Part shown: positions 1 to 6,675 of the stretch, piece by piece
How positions within the stretch are numbered: position 1 is the stretch's first letter
Layout of the letters: each line of letters starts with the position of its first letter
Origin: G963674685 sp964591275
GTDB taxonomy: Bacteria > Lernaellota > Lernaellaia > JACKCT01
DNA: 10,875 bases
Assembly (NCBI GenBank): GCA_964591275.1
Contig: CAZQAE010000120.1
Span: forward strand, 1 to 10,875
Reading direction: 5' to 3'
Notes under the pieces: model-generated
Database searches by the model: none
What the model saw: only the letters and a program-made list of their open reading frames with translations
Told to the model about the DNA's origin: nothing
Position numbers and translations under genes: made by a program

Positions 1-335
1 CCAATAAGCATTTTTTTGTTGTTTCGTCGATATTTTTAAGAATTTTCCTTGTTTTTTTCATTGATTTAATAAATTGACTGTGATATAGGCCATCTGTTGT
101 CGGGGCGTTTTATGAAAAAAAGAAGGTCTAATATCCTTCCATGAAACGGTCGACGATGGTCTTTATAATCGGGAGCGTCGAGTGCACTAGTAATCTCTTG
201 CTGCAGTTCGGGAACGTTTTGGCTGTACGTGATAGGCTTTCTTATCCGCGTCTGTATCGCCTGACCCCATGATCGCTTAGAGGCATTACCGAGTCATCGC
301 CATCAGACTCCCAAAACACGAGAAGGGAACGATTC
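1..335. other. Gene-free A/T-rich leader upstream of the RRM gene
   Basis: No credible reading frame lies on either strand. The first 120 bases are rich in T and A runs. The rest is the probable 5' untranslated region of the RRM gene at 336. No tRNA-like or riboswitch-like fold was recognised. The end of an upstream gene may lie before the window, but nothing in this stretch identifies it. Confidence 0.6.
164..169 (+). promoter_or_regulatory. Possible -10 box (TATAAT) of the RRM gene
   Basis: A perfect TATAAT lies 167 bases before the ATG of the RRM gene, but no good -35 hexamer sits 16-18 bases upstream of it. An alternative is TTGATT (61-66) with TATAGG (84-89) at 17-base spacing. Either choice gives a leader of about 160-240 nt. 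Long leaders are common for cold-regulated RNA-binding proteins, so the long leader is plausible, but neither promoter is certain. Confidence 0.25.
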
Positions 336-659
336 ATGTCCAAGAAGATTTTTGTGGGCGGGCTTGCCTGGACCACGAACAGCGACGGCCTCAATGCCGC
401 ATTCGCCAGCTACGGCGAGATTTCCGAAGCGATCGTGATTACCGATCGCGACACAGGACGCAGCCGAGGTTTCGGTTTCGTCACATTCAATGACGACGAT
501 GCCGCATCGCGCGCCGTTGAACTCAACGGCACCGAACTCGACGGGCGAACAATTCGCGTTGACGTTGCGACAGAGAAGCGCGGCGGCAGCGGCGGCGGCG
601 GCGGCGGCGGCGGACGCTTCGGCGGCGGCGGCGGCGGCGGCGGACGAGATCGCTACTAG
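336..659 (+). CDS. RRM-domain RNA-binding protein with glycine-rich tail
   Basis: This 107-residue protein is a single RNA recognition motif followed by a Gly-rich tail, like the Rbp proteins of cyanobacteria and many environmental bacteria. RNP2 is IFVGGL (residues 5-10) and RNP1 is RGFGFVTF (44-51), with the aromatic residues that stack on RNA present. The fold continues to about residue 79 (RTIRVDVA). The tail (83-107) is two poly-Gly runs separated by RF and ends in RDRY, resembling an RGG-type tail that could add RNA affinity or self-association. The start is supported by AGAAGGGA at 321-328, seven bases before the ATG. Family members bind single-stranded RNA and are often cold-induced; that role is inferred here. 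It is monocistronic, with a terminator about 200 nt downstream. The tail is encoded almost wholly by GGC codons, a slippage-prone tract. Confidence 0.95.
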   Translation: MSKKIFVGGLAWTTNSDGLNAAFASYGEISEAIVITDRDTGRSRGFGFVTFNDDDAASRAVELNGTELDGRTIRVDVATEKRGGSGGGGGGGGRFGGGGGGGGRDRY

Positions 660-854
660 GCGAAGCCTGAACAACGGATAACGCTATTAGTTATTCGAAA
701 AAATGCCATTTTGGGATCGATTGTGTTGGCACGCGGTGGAACACGGATTTGTGCTGTGTTTGTCGCGTGCCTGACCAGTGTTTCGTTGGATGATCGATTC
801 TTTATTGATTTGCTCGGTCGCGATTGAAAAAAAGCTATTGGGCAGGATAAAAAT

Positions 855-885
855 GCGGGAATCAACTGATTTCCGCTTTTTTTTT
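855..885 (+). terminator. Strong intrinsic terminator downstream of the RRM gene
   Basis: A 9-base-pair stem (855-863 with 868-876, one G-T wobble) closes an AACT tetraloop and runs straight into nine T residues (877-885). An A-run precedes it, so weak termination of minus-strand transcripts is also possible. It lies 196 nt after the RRM stop codon, which is far for a simple gene end. Confidence 0.9.
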
Positions 886-947
886 GTAAAAGCCAGACTT
901 CTCTACCTCCAGAATAGTCTTACTCGCCGCGAAAGCTGACCTGTCTA

Positions 948-975
948 TTGACAGTGAGTTTGTAAATATTATCCA
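948..975 (+). promoter_or_regulatory. Putative sigma-70 type promoter of the lipoprotein gene
   Basis: A perfect TTGACA (948-953) is followed after 16 bases by TATCCA (970-975). The overlapping TATTAT at 967-972 is a better hexamer but sits only 13 bases away. Transcription would start near 982 and give a leader of about 100 nt. The -35 is convincing and the -10 is weak. Confidence 0.35.
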
Positions 976-1078
976 ATGCCAATGAAGATTCTAAGGGGTT
1001 TGCCCTATGCGGCGCACGTCCATCAGAAAACAATAAAAAACGTGGATTGAATTCAACACAAGGTTTAGGGGGGACGCG

Positions 1079-2098
1079 ATGAAGGATTCTTTTTTGTTTG
1101 CGTTATGTTTGTTGGCGATGCTGGGGGCGATGTTTGCTCTGGCCGGTTGCCTGGAGAGGTCGCCCTCCAGTTCCGGCCAAGACGATGACGCCGAGGGTAT
1201 TGATGATGACTATGCGGCCAACGATGACGATGACGCCAATGAGCAAGATGATGATTGGTCCAATGATAATGACGACGACTGGGATGATGATGAGGATGAC
1301 GATTGGGACGACGACTGGGATGATGATGAGGATGACGATTGGGATGACGACTCGGACCTCGGCTGCGAGCGGGTCAGCGACAAAATGATGGAATGCGGGA
1401 TGTGGTACGAAAACGACGATCCCGAAAACGGTGAGTGGGGCGATCCCGAGGACGAAGATTGGGATGAATGCTTTGCGATGTGTGAACAGAGCGAATACGA
1501 AATGCGCGAGTGCGTTATGGAGCAGGAATGCGATGACATTTGGGAATGCTTCGAGGAGGAGCCTTTTGAAGAAGGCTGCATCGATTATTGTTGGAAACTC
1601 ATGGAATGCGGTGAGCTGCCGCCCGAGGAATTCAGCGAGTGTTTTATCGAATGCGTGGAAGAACCGGATGATTCCATCTGGTGCGTGCTGGAAGTCGAGT
1701 GTGAGGATATCCGGGAATGTTTCGAAGATGACCCCTGGCTCGATTCGATCTGCGGGCAGTTCTGCGAAAAGCACGTCGATTGCGGTTTGATCCCCGAAGG
1801 GGAATTTGACGAATGCATGGATTGGTGCTGGGACGAACCCTTCGGTTACATCGTATGCATAATCGAAAATGAATGCCGGGAATTGAATGAATGCCGGGAA
1901 GAACCTCCTCTGGAGCCCGATTGCCCGATGTATTGTGAAAAACTGGACGAATGTGGGTGGTTCACTGATGAAGACGGGCAATTCAACGATGACGAGTTCA
2001 TGATGTGCATGGAAACATGCTTTGATCAGGTTGATGACGATGAGTTCTGGTGCGTCGTGGAGAACGAATGCCCGGAAATTGTTTGGTGTTTCGAATAG
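1079..2098 (+). CDS. Asp-rich, Cys-repeat lipoprotein
   Basis: This 339-residue protein is predicted to be exported and lipidated. A hydrophobic signal (residues 5-20) ends in the lipobox LAGC with Cys24 as the lipidated residue. Residues 35-93 are an almost pure Asp stalk with regularly spaced Trp. Residues 96-337 are four repeats. In repeats 2 and 3 the cysteines have identical spacing, C-x3-C-x5-C-x10-C-x3-C-x9-C-x5-C-x5-C (C167-C214 and C225-C272). Repeats 1 (C96-C157) and 4 (C282-C337) keep the pattern with a longer insert after the third position. Repeat 1 has Ser100 where the second Cys should be. The Asp/Glu load and spaced cysteines suggest a disulfide-stapled helical surface protein, perhaps cation-binding; no function is known to me. 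Asp-rich stalks after a lipobox occur in lipoproteins of myxobacteria and related candidate phyla. The start is supported by AGGGGGGA (1067-1074). It has its own promoter and terminator. Confidence 0.9.
   Translation: MKDSFLFALCLLAMLGAMFALAGCLERSPSSSGQDDDAEGIDDDYAANDDDDANEQDDDWSNDNDDDWDDDEDDDWDDDWDDDEDDDWDDDSDLGCERVSDKMMECGMWYENDDPENGEWGDPEDEDWDECFAMCEQSEYEMRECVMEQECDDIWECFEEEPFEEGCIDYCWKLMECGELPPEEFSECFIECVEEPDDSIWCVLEVECEDIRECFEDDPWLDSICGQFCEKHVDCGLIPEGEFDECMDWCWDEPFGYIVCIIENECRELNECREEPPLEPDCPMYCEKLDECGWFTDEDGQFNDDEFMMCMETCFDQVDDDEFWCVVENECPEIVWCFE
1271..1342 (+). repeat. Perfect 36-bp tandem duplication in the Asp-rich stalk
   Basis: Bases 1271-1306 and 1307-1342 are identical and encode two copies of DDDWDDDEDDDW. 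Codon choice is the same in both, although GAT and GAC are interchangeable, so the duplication is recent or kept by conversion. A partial third copy begins at 1343. Confidence 0.9.
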
Positions 2099-2118
2099 CT
2101 CGACAATAACACCTGATG

Positions 2119-2147
2119 CCGCCCGCATATCTTTGCGGGCGGTTTTT
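2119..2147 (+). terminator. Strong intrinsic terminator of the lipoprotein gene
   Basis: A perfect 9-base-pair G/C-rich stem (CCGCCCGCA 2119-2127 with TGCGGGCGG 2134-2142) around a 6-base loop is followed by five T residues and more T. It begins 21 bases after the stop codon. Confidence 0.93.
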
Positions 2148-2151
2148 ATTT

Positions 2152-2171
2152 GTGCGCCCGGCAGGGCGCAC
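2152..2171. repeat. Perfect 8-bp inverted repeat, REP-like hairpin
   Basis: GTGCGCCC (2152-2159) and GGGCGCAC (2164-2171) pair around GGCA. No T-run follows on either strand, so it is not a classical terminator. It lies just after the real terminator and overlaps the end of a minus-strand gene-like reading frame. It could be an extragenic palindrome or an mRNA 3' stabiliser. Confidence 0.6.
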
Positions 2172-2309
2172 TCACTAAGTTTTGAAGTTCCACATAGGCT
2201 TGGTTCCAGAAAATTCTGCCCGTATTGAACTCGTCTGCTTTTTTCAACGCGGCCCTGCGATGTTTTTCGTTTTTGAAATTCTCACGAAAGAATTGCGATT
2301 GTGATCGGC

Positions 2310-2337
2310 TTGAACCTATTGCACGCAGAGCTATAGT
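2310..2337 (+). promoter_or_regulatory. Putative sigma-70 type promoter of the propeller/receiver gene
   Basis: TTGAAC (2310-2315) and TATAGT (2332-2337) are separated by 16 bases, matching the consensus at four and five of six positions. Transcription would begin near 2344, leaving a leader of about 87 nt that contains the hairpin at 2371-2387. Confidence 0.45.
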
Positions 2338-2370
2338 TGACGGGATGGGAATGGACCTGCTTCCATTTTC

Positions 2371-2389
2371 AAACCCTTTAAGGGTTTTT
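2371..2389 (+). promoter_or_regulatory. Leader hairpin ending in a short U-run
   Basis: AAACCCT (2371-2377) pairs with AGGGTTT (2381-2387) around TTA, with two further T residues after the stem. It sits in the leader, 41 bases before the ATG at 2431. It may be a weak terminator or attenuator, or simply a leader fold. The A/T-rich stem makes strong termination doubtful. Confidence 0.35.
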
Positions 2390-2430
2390 AAGACAAGGAC
2401 ATATACTTCTTGCGCGAAGGACCGTATCCG

Positions 2431-4527
2431 ATGAGAGATCATCCGCAGCCCCATACAAAGTGGATACTGTGCGCGGGACTTCTGCTTACTCTTAAGTGTG
2501 GCTTGTTTTACCATCAGGTCATCGCCGTCCGTATTGCCGAATATCGGCAACTGACGGCGCGGAATGTGCTGAATTCGATTTTTTTCTTCGATTTTGCCAT
2601 CATCATCGCGCTTTCAACCCTGGCCGTTTTTATTTCCGTAATCCTCGTCGCTTGGTTGATGCGTCGGAATGTCTTCCCTCGCCGTATCAAGGATCACCCC
2701 TGGGTCGTTTTCGCGGCGGGCTCGCTGGCGTCGACCGGATTCATGATCGGCATCCCATGGCTAATCGCGCGATTCGGGATGAGCTTTTTCTCTAATCACT
2801 TGTTGCGCGAATCAGCGAGCTTCCTCCATCCCCTTTATCTACGTCAAAGCGTCATCCTTTCCGCGTGCGTTGGGTTGTACTTTGCCGATGTCGTCGCGAG
2901 GTCGAAATTTCCAAGATGGATCAGTCTGGCCTTTTTTCTGCTGCCTTTCTCGTTCGCACAGCCGTTTGCCTTATTGTGGTGGAATGCCCTGGACCGCTTT
3001 GCTCCGTCGAAGGCCTGGGTGCCGCTTCGCCCCATCCTCGCGGCGGCGACGGTCATCCTGCCCCTCTCGCTCTATCCCCTGGCTCAACCATTCGGTCGCG
3101 GATTGCCCATTAGCGACGCGTCCACATTTCATTTCGGAGAAATCAACGATGCAGGGCTCTCCTACTGCGTCAAAAGAAGGCCTGGAACTTTTGAAGTCTA
3201 CCAACGTCTGGATACAAGGATTCAGCGTCTGGCCAGGGGCGCCGACGGCCAGTGGCGCTCTATCGGTAATATCGATATGGGTTTTATTTTCAACGAGGCG
3301 GCCTTCGATTTCGAGCGAGGTGAAGCATACGTCTTCAATGGAGAGACGGGATTTCTGTATGCCGTGGAAATTCCATCTCTTCGGATGCTGTGGAAGCGTA
3401 AAATCCCGACCGCTGATTTTCCAGTCTGGACCGCGTACGATATTCTTCTCGCCGTGGATTCGTCCCGAGATGTTCTTTATATCGCCCACGCCGGGGGCAA
3501 CCTGGTTTCCGTGGATCGAGCGGGAAATCCTTTGGCTTCGACGTTTTTCCCGCCCGATGGGTCAATCTCCGATCTCGTTGTTATACCTGATTCCGGGGCT
3601 GTTCTTGTGCTCCAGAATCATCGGTTGACTCGCCTTCGCCCCATTGATCTCAAATTTGAATCTTCTGTCGCCTTTCCTTCCTTCGCGTTCGGATTAGGTT
3701 ACGATTTGTCGAATCGAAGGCTGCTGGCGGGGTTTCCAAAAATATTAAAATTTGGCGCTTTTAATCCACAGACCTTAATTTTATCGGGGATGTATCCGGC
3801 GCCCGCCGGTGTCCGGAACTTTGAATTTGACCAACACAGGTTCTTATTGTTTTTGGGATCGGTCACCGGCGTTGTAGAGCTTAGGGATGCGCGGGATTAC
3901 AAAACTATAAAGCGCGTTCGCCTGCTCCCCTGGCTCCACGGATTGCTGGCAATTCCTGAAACGGGAGAATTGATCGCCACGGCGGGCGACGTCCCGCCGG
4001 TCGTGTGGTCCTATTCGTCACCGACAAACTCCTTTGATCCCGCCGGATGGTTTCTTGAACAGGTCGAACGGGTCGCCCGTGAAATCGTCGTCCGGACATC
4101 CTCCTGGCCAGGCGTCTGGTTTGAACAACCCTATCATTTTACCGAAGCCCTCAATAAAACCGTACTCATCGTGGATGAAAGTGAGCGCCAACGGTCAATG
4201 AGCCAAGTATTCCTCGAACGAATGGGATGCCGTGCGATCCTCGCCGGGTCGATTCCCGAGGCGATGGTTGTCGAAAAGGAAAATCCATTCGACCTAATCG
4301 TTCTATCCGCCGATCTTGTTCACAAGGAAGGAAAAGACCCGGAAACGGTCCGCCGGGAAATGCGCTCCCTCAATCCCCGCGCCCATTTTATTTGGAGCAT
4401 TGACTTAAAATCGAACCCGCCAATGCCTGAAACCAAGCCCGGTGAAAGTCTTATCCCCAAACCCTATGATTTTTGGAACTTCGCTCATGTCGTCGGCCAG
4501 GAGATGATTAAAGTCAGAACTGAGTAA
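2431..4527 (+). CDS. Six-helix membrane protein with beta-propeller-like region and degenerate receiver domain
   Basis: I do not recognise this 698-residue protein as a named family. Hydrophobic stretches near residues 11-27, 51-76, 91-113, 140-156, 164-184 and 198-217 predict six helices. The Arg/Lys-rich loops 77-90 and 156-162 suggest both ends are cytoplasmic. Residues 230-530 contain repeated blade-like strands (such as EAYVFNGETGFLYAVEI at 298-314), resembling a beta-propeller. Residues 577-698 look like a response-regulator receiver: VLIVDESE (578-585) gives the first strand and acidic pair, and IPKPYD (675-680) supplies the conserved Lys. At the phosphoacceptor position (DLIVLSADL, 621-629) a Ser replaces Asp, although Asp628 is two residues on, so phosphorylation is doubtful. 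No kinase motifs are present. ATG 2431 is preferred over TTG 2410 because GAAGGA (2416-2421) is nine bases before it. Promoter and leader point to a single-gene unit. A sensory or scaffold role is inference. Confidence 0.85.
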   Translation: MRDHPQPHTKWILCAGLLLTLKCGLFYHQVIAVRIAEYRQLTARNVLNSIFFFDFAIIIALSTLAVFISVILVAWLMRRNVFPRRIKDHPWVVFAAGSLASTGFMIGIPWLIARFGMSFFSNHLLRESASFLHPLYLRQSVILSACVGLYFADVVARSKFPRWISLAFFLLPFSFAQPFALLWWNALDRFAPSKAWVPLRPILAAATVILPLSLYPLAQPFGRGLPISDASTFHFGEINDAGLSYCVKRRPGTFEVYQRLDTRIQRLARGADGQWRSIGNIDMGFIFNEAAFDFERGEAYVFNGETGFLYAVEIPSLRMLWKRKIPTADFPVWTAYDILLAVDSSRDVLYIAHAGGNLVSVDRAGNPLASTFFPPDGSISDLVVIPDSGAVLVLQNHRLTRLRPIDLKFESSVAFPSFAFGLGYDLSNRRLLAGFPKILKFGAFNPQTLILSGMYPAPAGVRNFEFDQHRFLLFLGSVTGVVELRDARDYKTIKRVRLLPWLHGLLAIPETGELIATAGDVPPVVWSYSSPTNSFDPAGWFLEQVERVAREIVVRTSSWPGVWFEQPYHFTEALNKTVLIVDESERQRSMSQVFLERMGCRAILAGSIPEAMVVEKENPFDLIVLSADLVHKEGKDPETVRREMRSLNPRAHFIWSIDLKSNPPMPETKPGESLIPKPYDFWNFAHVVGQEMIKVRTE

Positions 4528-4601
4528 ACAAAGGACATTTATCGGTGTGGTGCTCAACGTTTGGAATGGACAAGGCGCGTCCGTTGCGGCATGAGGCCTT
4601 T

Positions 4602-4621
4602 GAAAGCGAGACGATTCGATT
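4602..4621 (+). repeat. Dispersed repeat core, copy 1
   Basis: GAAAGCGAGACGATTCGATT matches the sequence at 8679-8698 at 18 of 20 positions. A shorter relative, GCGAAGCGAGTCGAAT, ends the hairpin at 4717-4734. The copies lie in the spacers on both sides of the hfl-like cluster. Confidence 0.55.
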
Positions 4622-4696
4622 TTAAGAAGGGGATACTACGTTGCCCGCCGTCGCCCGCCTACGCATATTAACAAAGCTTCGGCTTGAAATGACTTC

Positions 4697-4734
4697 GGCG
4701 CGGCATTGCGCCATAGCTCGCTTTGCGAAGCGAG
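4697..4734. repeat. Two adjacent hairpins upstream of the CDF-HflK gene
   Basis: GGCGC (4697-4701) pairs with GCGCC (4708-4712). CTCGCTT (4717-4723) pairs with AAGCGAG (4728-4734) around a TGCG tetraloop, giving seven base pairs. No T-run follows directly, so these look like extragenic palindromes rather than terminators. Confidence 0.55.
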
Positions 4735-4803
4735 TCGAATGGAGGTGGCAGGAGCTTCTTTTTTTGGCGCTGGGTTGTATGGGCAATGGTATAGCGCGAT
4801 AAG

Positions 4804-4832
4804 TTGACCTGCTAGGTCGGATAGCCTACGCT
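4804..4832 (+). promoter_or_regulatory. Possible promoter of the CDF-HflK/HflC/HflK cluster
   Basis: TTGACC (4804-4809) is followed after 17 bases by TACGCT (4827-4832), five of six and three of six matches to the sigma-70 consensus. It would give a leader of about 80 nt before the TTG start at 4916. The -10 is weak. Confidence 0.25.
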
Positions 4833-4915
4833 AACATCGGTTGAATGGAGAGGTGCCAAAAGTTCAATAGATGTGAAACGGATTTGCGAACACTAGTTTC
4901 TTGTAGGATATTTCG

Positions 4916-6649
4916 TTGAGTTTTGGAAAAGCGGAAAAAGCCACGCTCATTGCGATTGCCGTGGGCGCAGTACTGCTGGCGATAAAATGCGTCCTCGTAG
5001 TCTATACGGGTAGTCTGGCCATCAAGGCTGACGCTTGGCATTCCGTGGGCGATATCCTGATATCGGTGCTTGTGCTCATCGGCGTTATCCTGTCCCGAAA
5101 AGGTTGGCGGCTGGCGGCGATCATCGAAAACATCATCGCCCTCATCATTTCCGGTTCCATTTTTTTGGCCGCATACTTTCTGGCTAGGGAAAGCCTCACG
5201 CGAGGCTCTGCAGCCGAATTGCGCAACATCCCCATCGGTTTGGCGGGCATCGTCGTATGCGCGCTCATCGCCCGCGCGCTCGGACATTATAAGATCCGCG
5301 TGGGTCGCGAAGAGAATTCGGTTGGCGTTTTAGCCGACGGTCATCATTCCATAATGGATTTTTATACGACCATCGTAGCGGGTATTGGCTTGATGGGCCA
5401 GATGATTGGGCTGAAGCTGGATTCGTTGGCGTCGATTGTCGTTGTCGTTTTTGTAGTGCAGATTGGCGTCAAAATTGCCGTTATCGCGATTCAGGGCTTG
5501 CTTCGGGATCAAAGTTTCAGCGCGGTCGGGCGGAGTCGTATTTTGGTTCTGCTGACTGACAAGCCGTTGAAATTAACCAAGGATCTCATCAAATGGGCGA
5601 CGGGGCGAGAGATTTCCATCAGTTTCAAGCCGCTTGGCGATTGGCTTCGAGTGCATCGGAAGACTCCTGTGTCCGCGGCGATTATTCTGTTTGTCGGGGC
5701 ATATTTATTTTCCGGATTCTATACAGTTGAAGCGCAATCCTCGGCAATTGTCACCGTATTTGGAAAGGCGAAGGTCGACCCGACCGGCCCCGGACTGCAT
5801 TACGCGCCGCCGTACCCCGTAGGCCGTGTTTATAAAGTGGAGACAAATCTGGTTCGGCGGGCTGAACTCGGTTTCAAGACGAATTTCGATAAAAAAACCG
5901 ACTGGCGGCGAAACGGGTTGGCGCCCTTTGAATGGCACAGCGCGCACACCACGGGTTATTACAAGAAAAATTTCGATGAAGCCATCATGTTGACCGGCGA
6001 TGAGAATATGATTGATGTCAATGCCGTAGTGCATTATAAAATCGCCGATCCTCATATCTTTCTGTTTGGGCTGGATAATCAGGAGGCCCTGGTTAAAAAT
6101 TTCGCGGAAAACGTTCTTCGCCTTTCCATGGGCCGCACTTCCATCAACGAGATCCTCTCCGAGAAACGCAAGGTCATTCAGAAAAAGACCACGCAATTAC
6201 TTCAGAAAAATTTGGATGCGGTGGGAGCTGGAGTAGAGATCATCGGCATTGAACTGCAGGATGTGCATCCGCCGGTCAGCGTTGTGCGCTCTTTCAGAGA
6301 CGTGGCCACGGCGAAAGAGGAAAAAGCCTTGACGGTCAACAATGCCGTTGCCGAGCAAAACGAGAAGATTCCGCAGGCGCGCGCCGATGCCGTTTCCACC
6401 GAAAGATCGGCGGAGGCGTACAAAGATAAGAAAATGCAGGAAGCCCTTGGACAGTCGGATCGTTTTCGCCTGCTCTTCGAGCAGTACCGGCTGGCTAAGG
6501 AAGTGACCGCGCATCGGCTTTACCTGGAACTGATTGAGAAAGCCCTTTCTGGGAAAAGAAAATTTATCGTCAGCCCCGGCGTACCGCCGAAGGCTTTAGA
6601 TCTGCGCTTTTTACCCACCACCGGCTCATCGGGTGGGGAGGGAAAATAG
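4916..6649 (+). CDS. CDF cation transporter fused to HflK-like SPFH protein
   Basis: This 577-residue protein joins two membrane proteins in one frame. Residues 1-195 are a six-helix cation diffusion facilitator domain. Helix 2 carries ADAWHSVGD (H42, D46) and helix 5 carries ADGHHSIMD (H144, D148), so both halves of the HxxxD metal site are intact, a form typical of zinc-selective CDFs. The usual cytoplasmic CDF domain is not recognisable; a spacer of about 55 residues (196-250) replaces it. A new helix (251-269) then starts an HflK-like part: SPFH domain about 270-450, and an Ala/Glu/Lys-rich helix (about 455-515) containing EKIPQARADA. It ends with RLYLELIEKAL (534-544), close to the HflK end pattern. 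The TTG start has AGGA (4905-4908) seven bases upstream, and an in-frame stop at 4904 excludes a longer form. It leads a cluster with HflC and a second HflK. A metal-handling SPFH cage is inference. Confidence 0.93.
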   Translation: MSFGKAEKATLIAIAVGAVLLAIKCVLVVYTGSLAIKADAWHSVGDILISVLVLIGVILSRKGWRLAAIIENIIALIISGSIFLAAYFLARESLTRGSAAELRNIPIGLAGIVVCALIARALGHYKIRVGREENSVGVLADGHHSIMDFYTTIVAGIGLMGQMIGLKLDSLASIVVVVFVVQIGVKIAVIAIQGLLRDQSFSAVGRSRILVLLTDKPLKLTKDLIKWATGREISISFKPLGDWLRVHRKTPVSAAIILFVGAYLFSGFYTVEAQSSAIVTVFGKAKVDPTGPGLHYAPPYPVGRVYKVETNLVRRAELGFKTNFDKKTDWRRNGLAPFEWHSAHTTGYYKKNFDEAIMLTGDENMIDVNAVVHYKIADPHIFLFGLDNQEALVKNFAENVLRLSMGRTSINEILSEKRKVIQKKTTQLLQKNLDAVGAGVEIIGIELQDVHPPVSVVRSFRDVATAKEEKALTVNNAVAEQNEKIPQARADAVSTERSAEAYKDKKMQEALGQSDRFRLLFEQYRLAKEVTAHRLYLELIEKALSGKRKFIVSPGVPPKALDLRFLPTTGSSGGEGK

Positions 6650-6675
6650 GCGCGGGCAATATAGGAGGGATTGTC

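Larger units (their letters stand above)
660..1078. other. Intergenic stretch: RRM 3' region, terminator, lipoprotein promoter
   Basis: No convincing protein-coding frame is present. Between 660 and 854 lies either an unusually long 3' untranslated region of the RRM transcript or an unrecognised small RNA ending at the terminator at 855-885. A short inverted repeat (ATAAC/GTTAT, about 677-693) follows the RRM stop but has no strong U-run. Bases 886-1078 hold the probable promoter and leader of the lipoprotein gene. Confidence 0.5.
2099..2430. other. Intergenic stretch with terminator, second hairpin and promoter
   Basis: This region separates the lipoprotein gene from the propeller/receiver gene. 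It holds the terminator at 2119-2147, a perfect inverted repeat at 2152-2171, a plausible promoter at 2310-2337 and a leader hairpin at 2371-2387. On the minus strand, 2146-2310 reads as a gene-like peptide end, which is discussed as a finding. No full gene is supported. Confidence 0.5.
4528..4915. other. Gene-free stretch with hairpins and a dispersed repeat core
   Basis: No protein gene is supported. The stretch holds a repeat core at 4602-4621 that recurs downstream of the hfl cluster, and two adjacent hairpins at 4697-4712 and 4717-4734. A possible promoter of the cluster lies at 4804-4832. No clear terminator for the upstream gene was found. Confidence 0.5.

Noticed and set aside
303..674. 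Ala-rich open frames overlapping the RRM gene on both strands
   Set aside because: Poly-Ala comes from reading the GGC tract in other frames or on the other strand. The RRM frame carries RNP1 and RNP2.
726..742. TTGGCACG as a sigma-54 promoter
   Set aside because: The -24 half matches, but the required GC of the -12 element is absent at the correct spacing.
1103..2128. 341-codon open frame on the minus strand opposite the lipoprotein gene
   Set aside because: It is the reverse of GAT/GAC- and GAA-rich codons, giving long Ile/Val/Phe runs. The plus frame has the signal peptide, lipobox, ordered Cys repeats, ribosome site and terminator.
2152..2171. Second terminator after the lipoprotein gene
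   Set aside because: The stem is perfect but no T-run follows on either strand.
2410..2430. TTG at 2410 as the start of the propeller/receiver protein
   Set aside because: GAAGGA at 2416-2421 would lie inside the coding region and is ideally placed for the ATG at 2431.
2431..4527. Histidine kinase or complete two-component hybrid
   Set aside because: No H-box, N-box or glycine-rich ATP-binding motifs are present; only a receiver-like end is seen.
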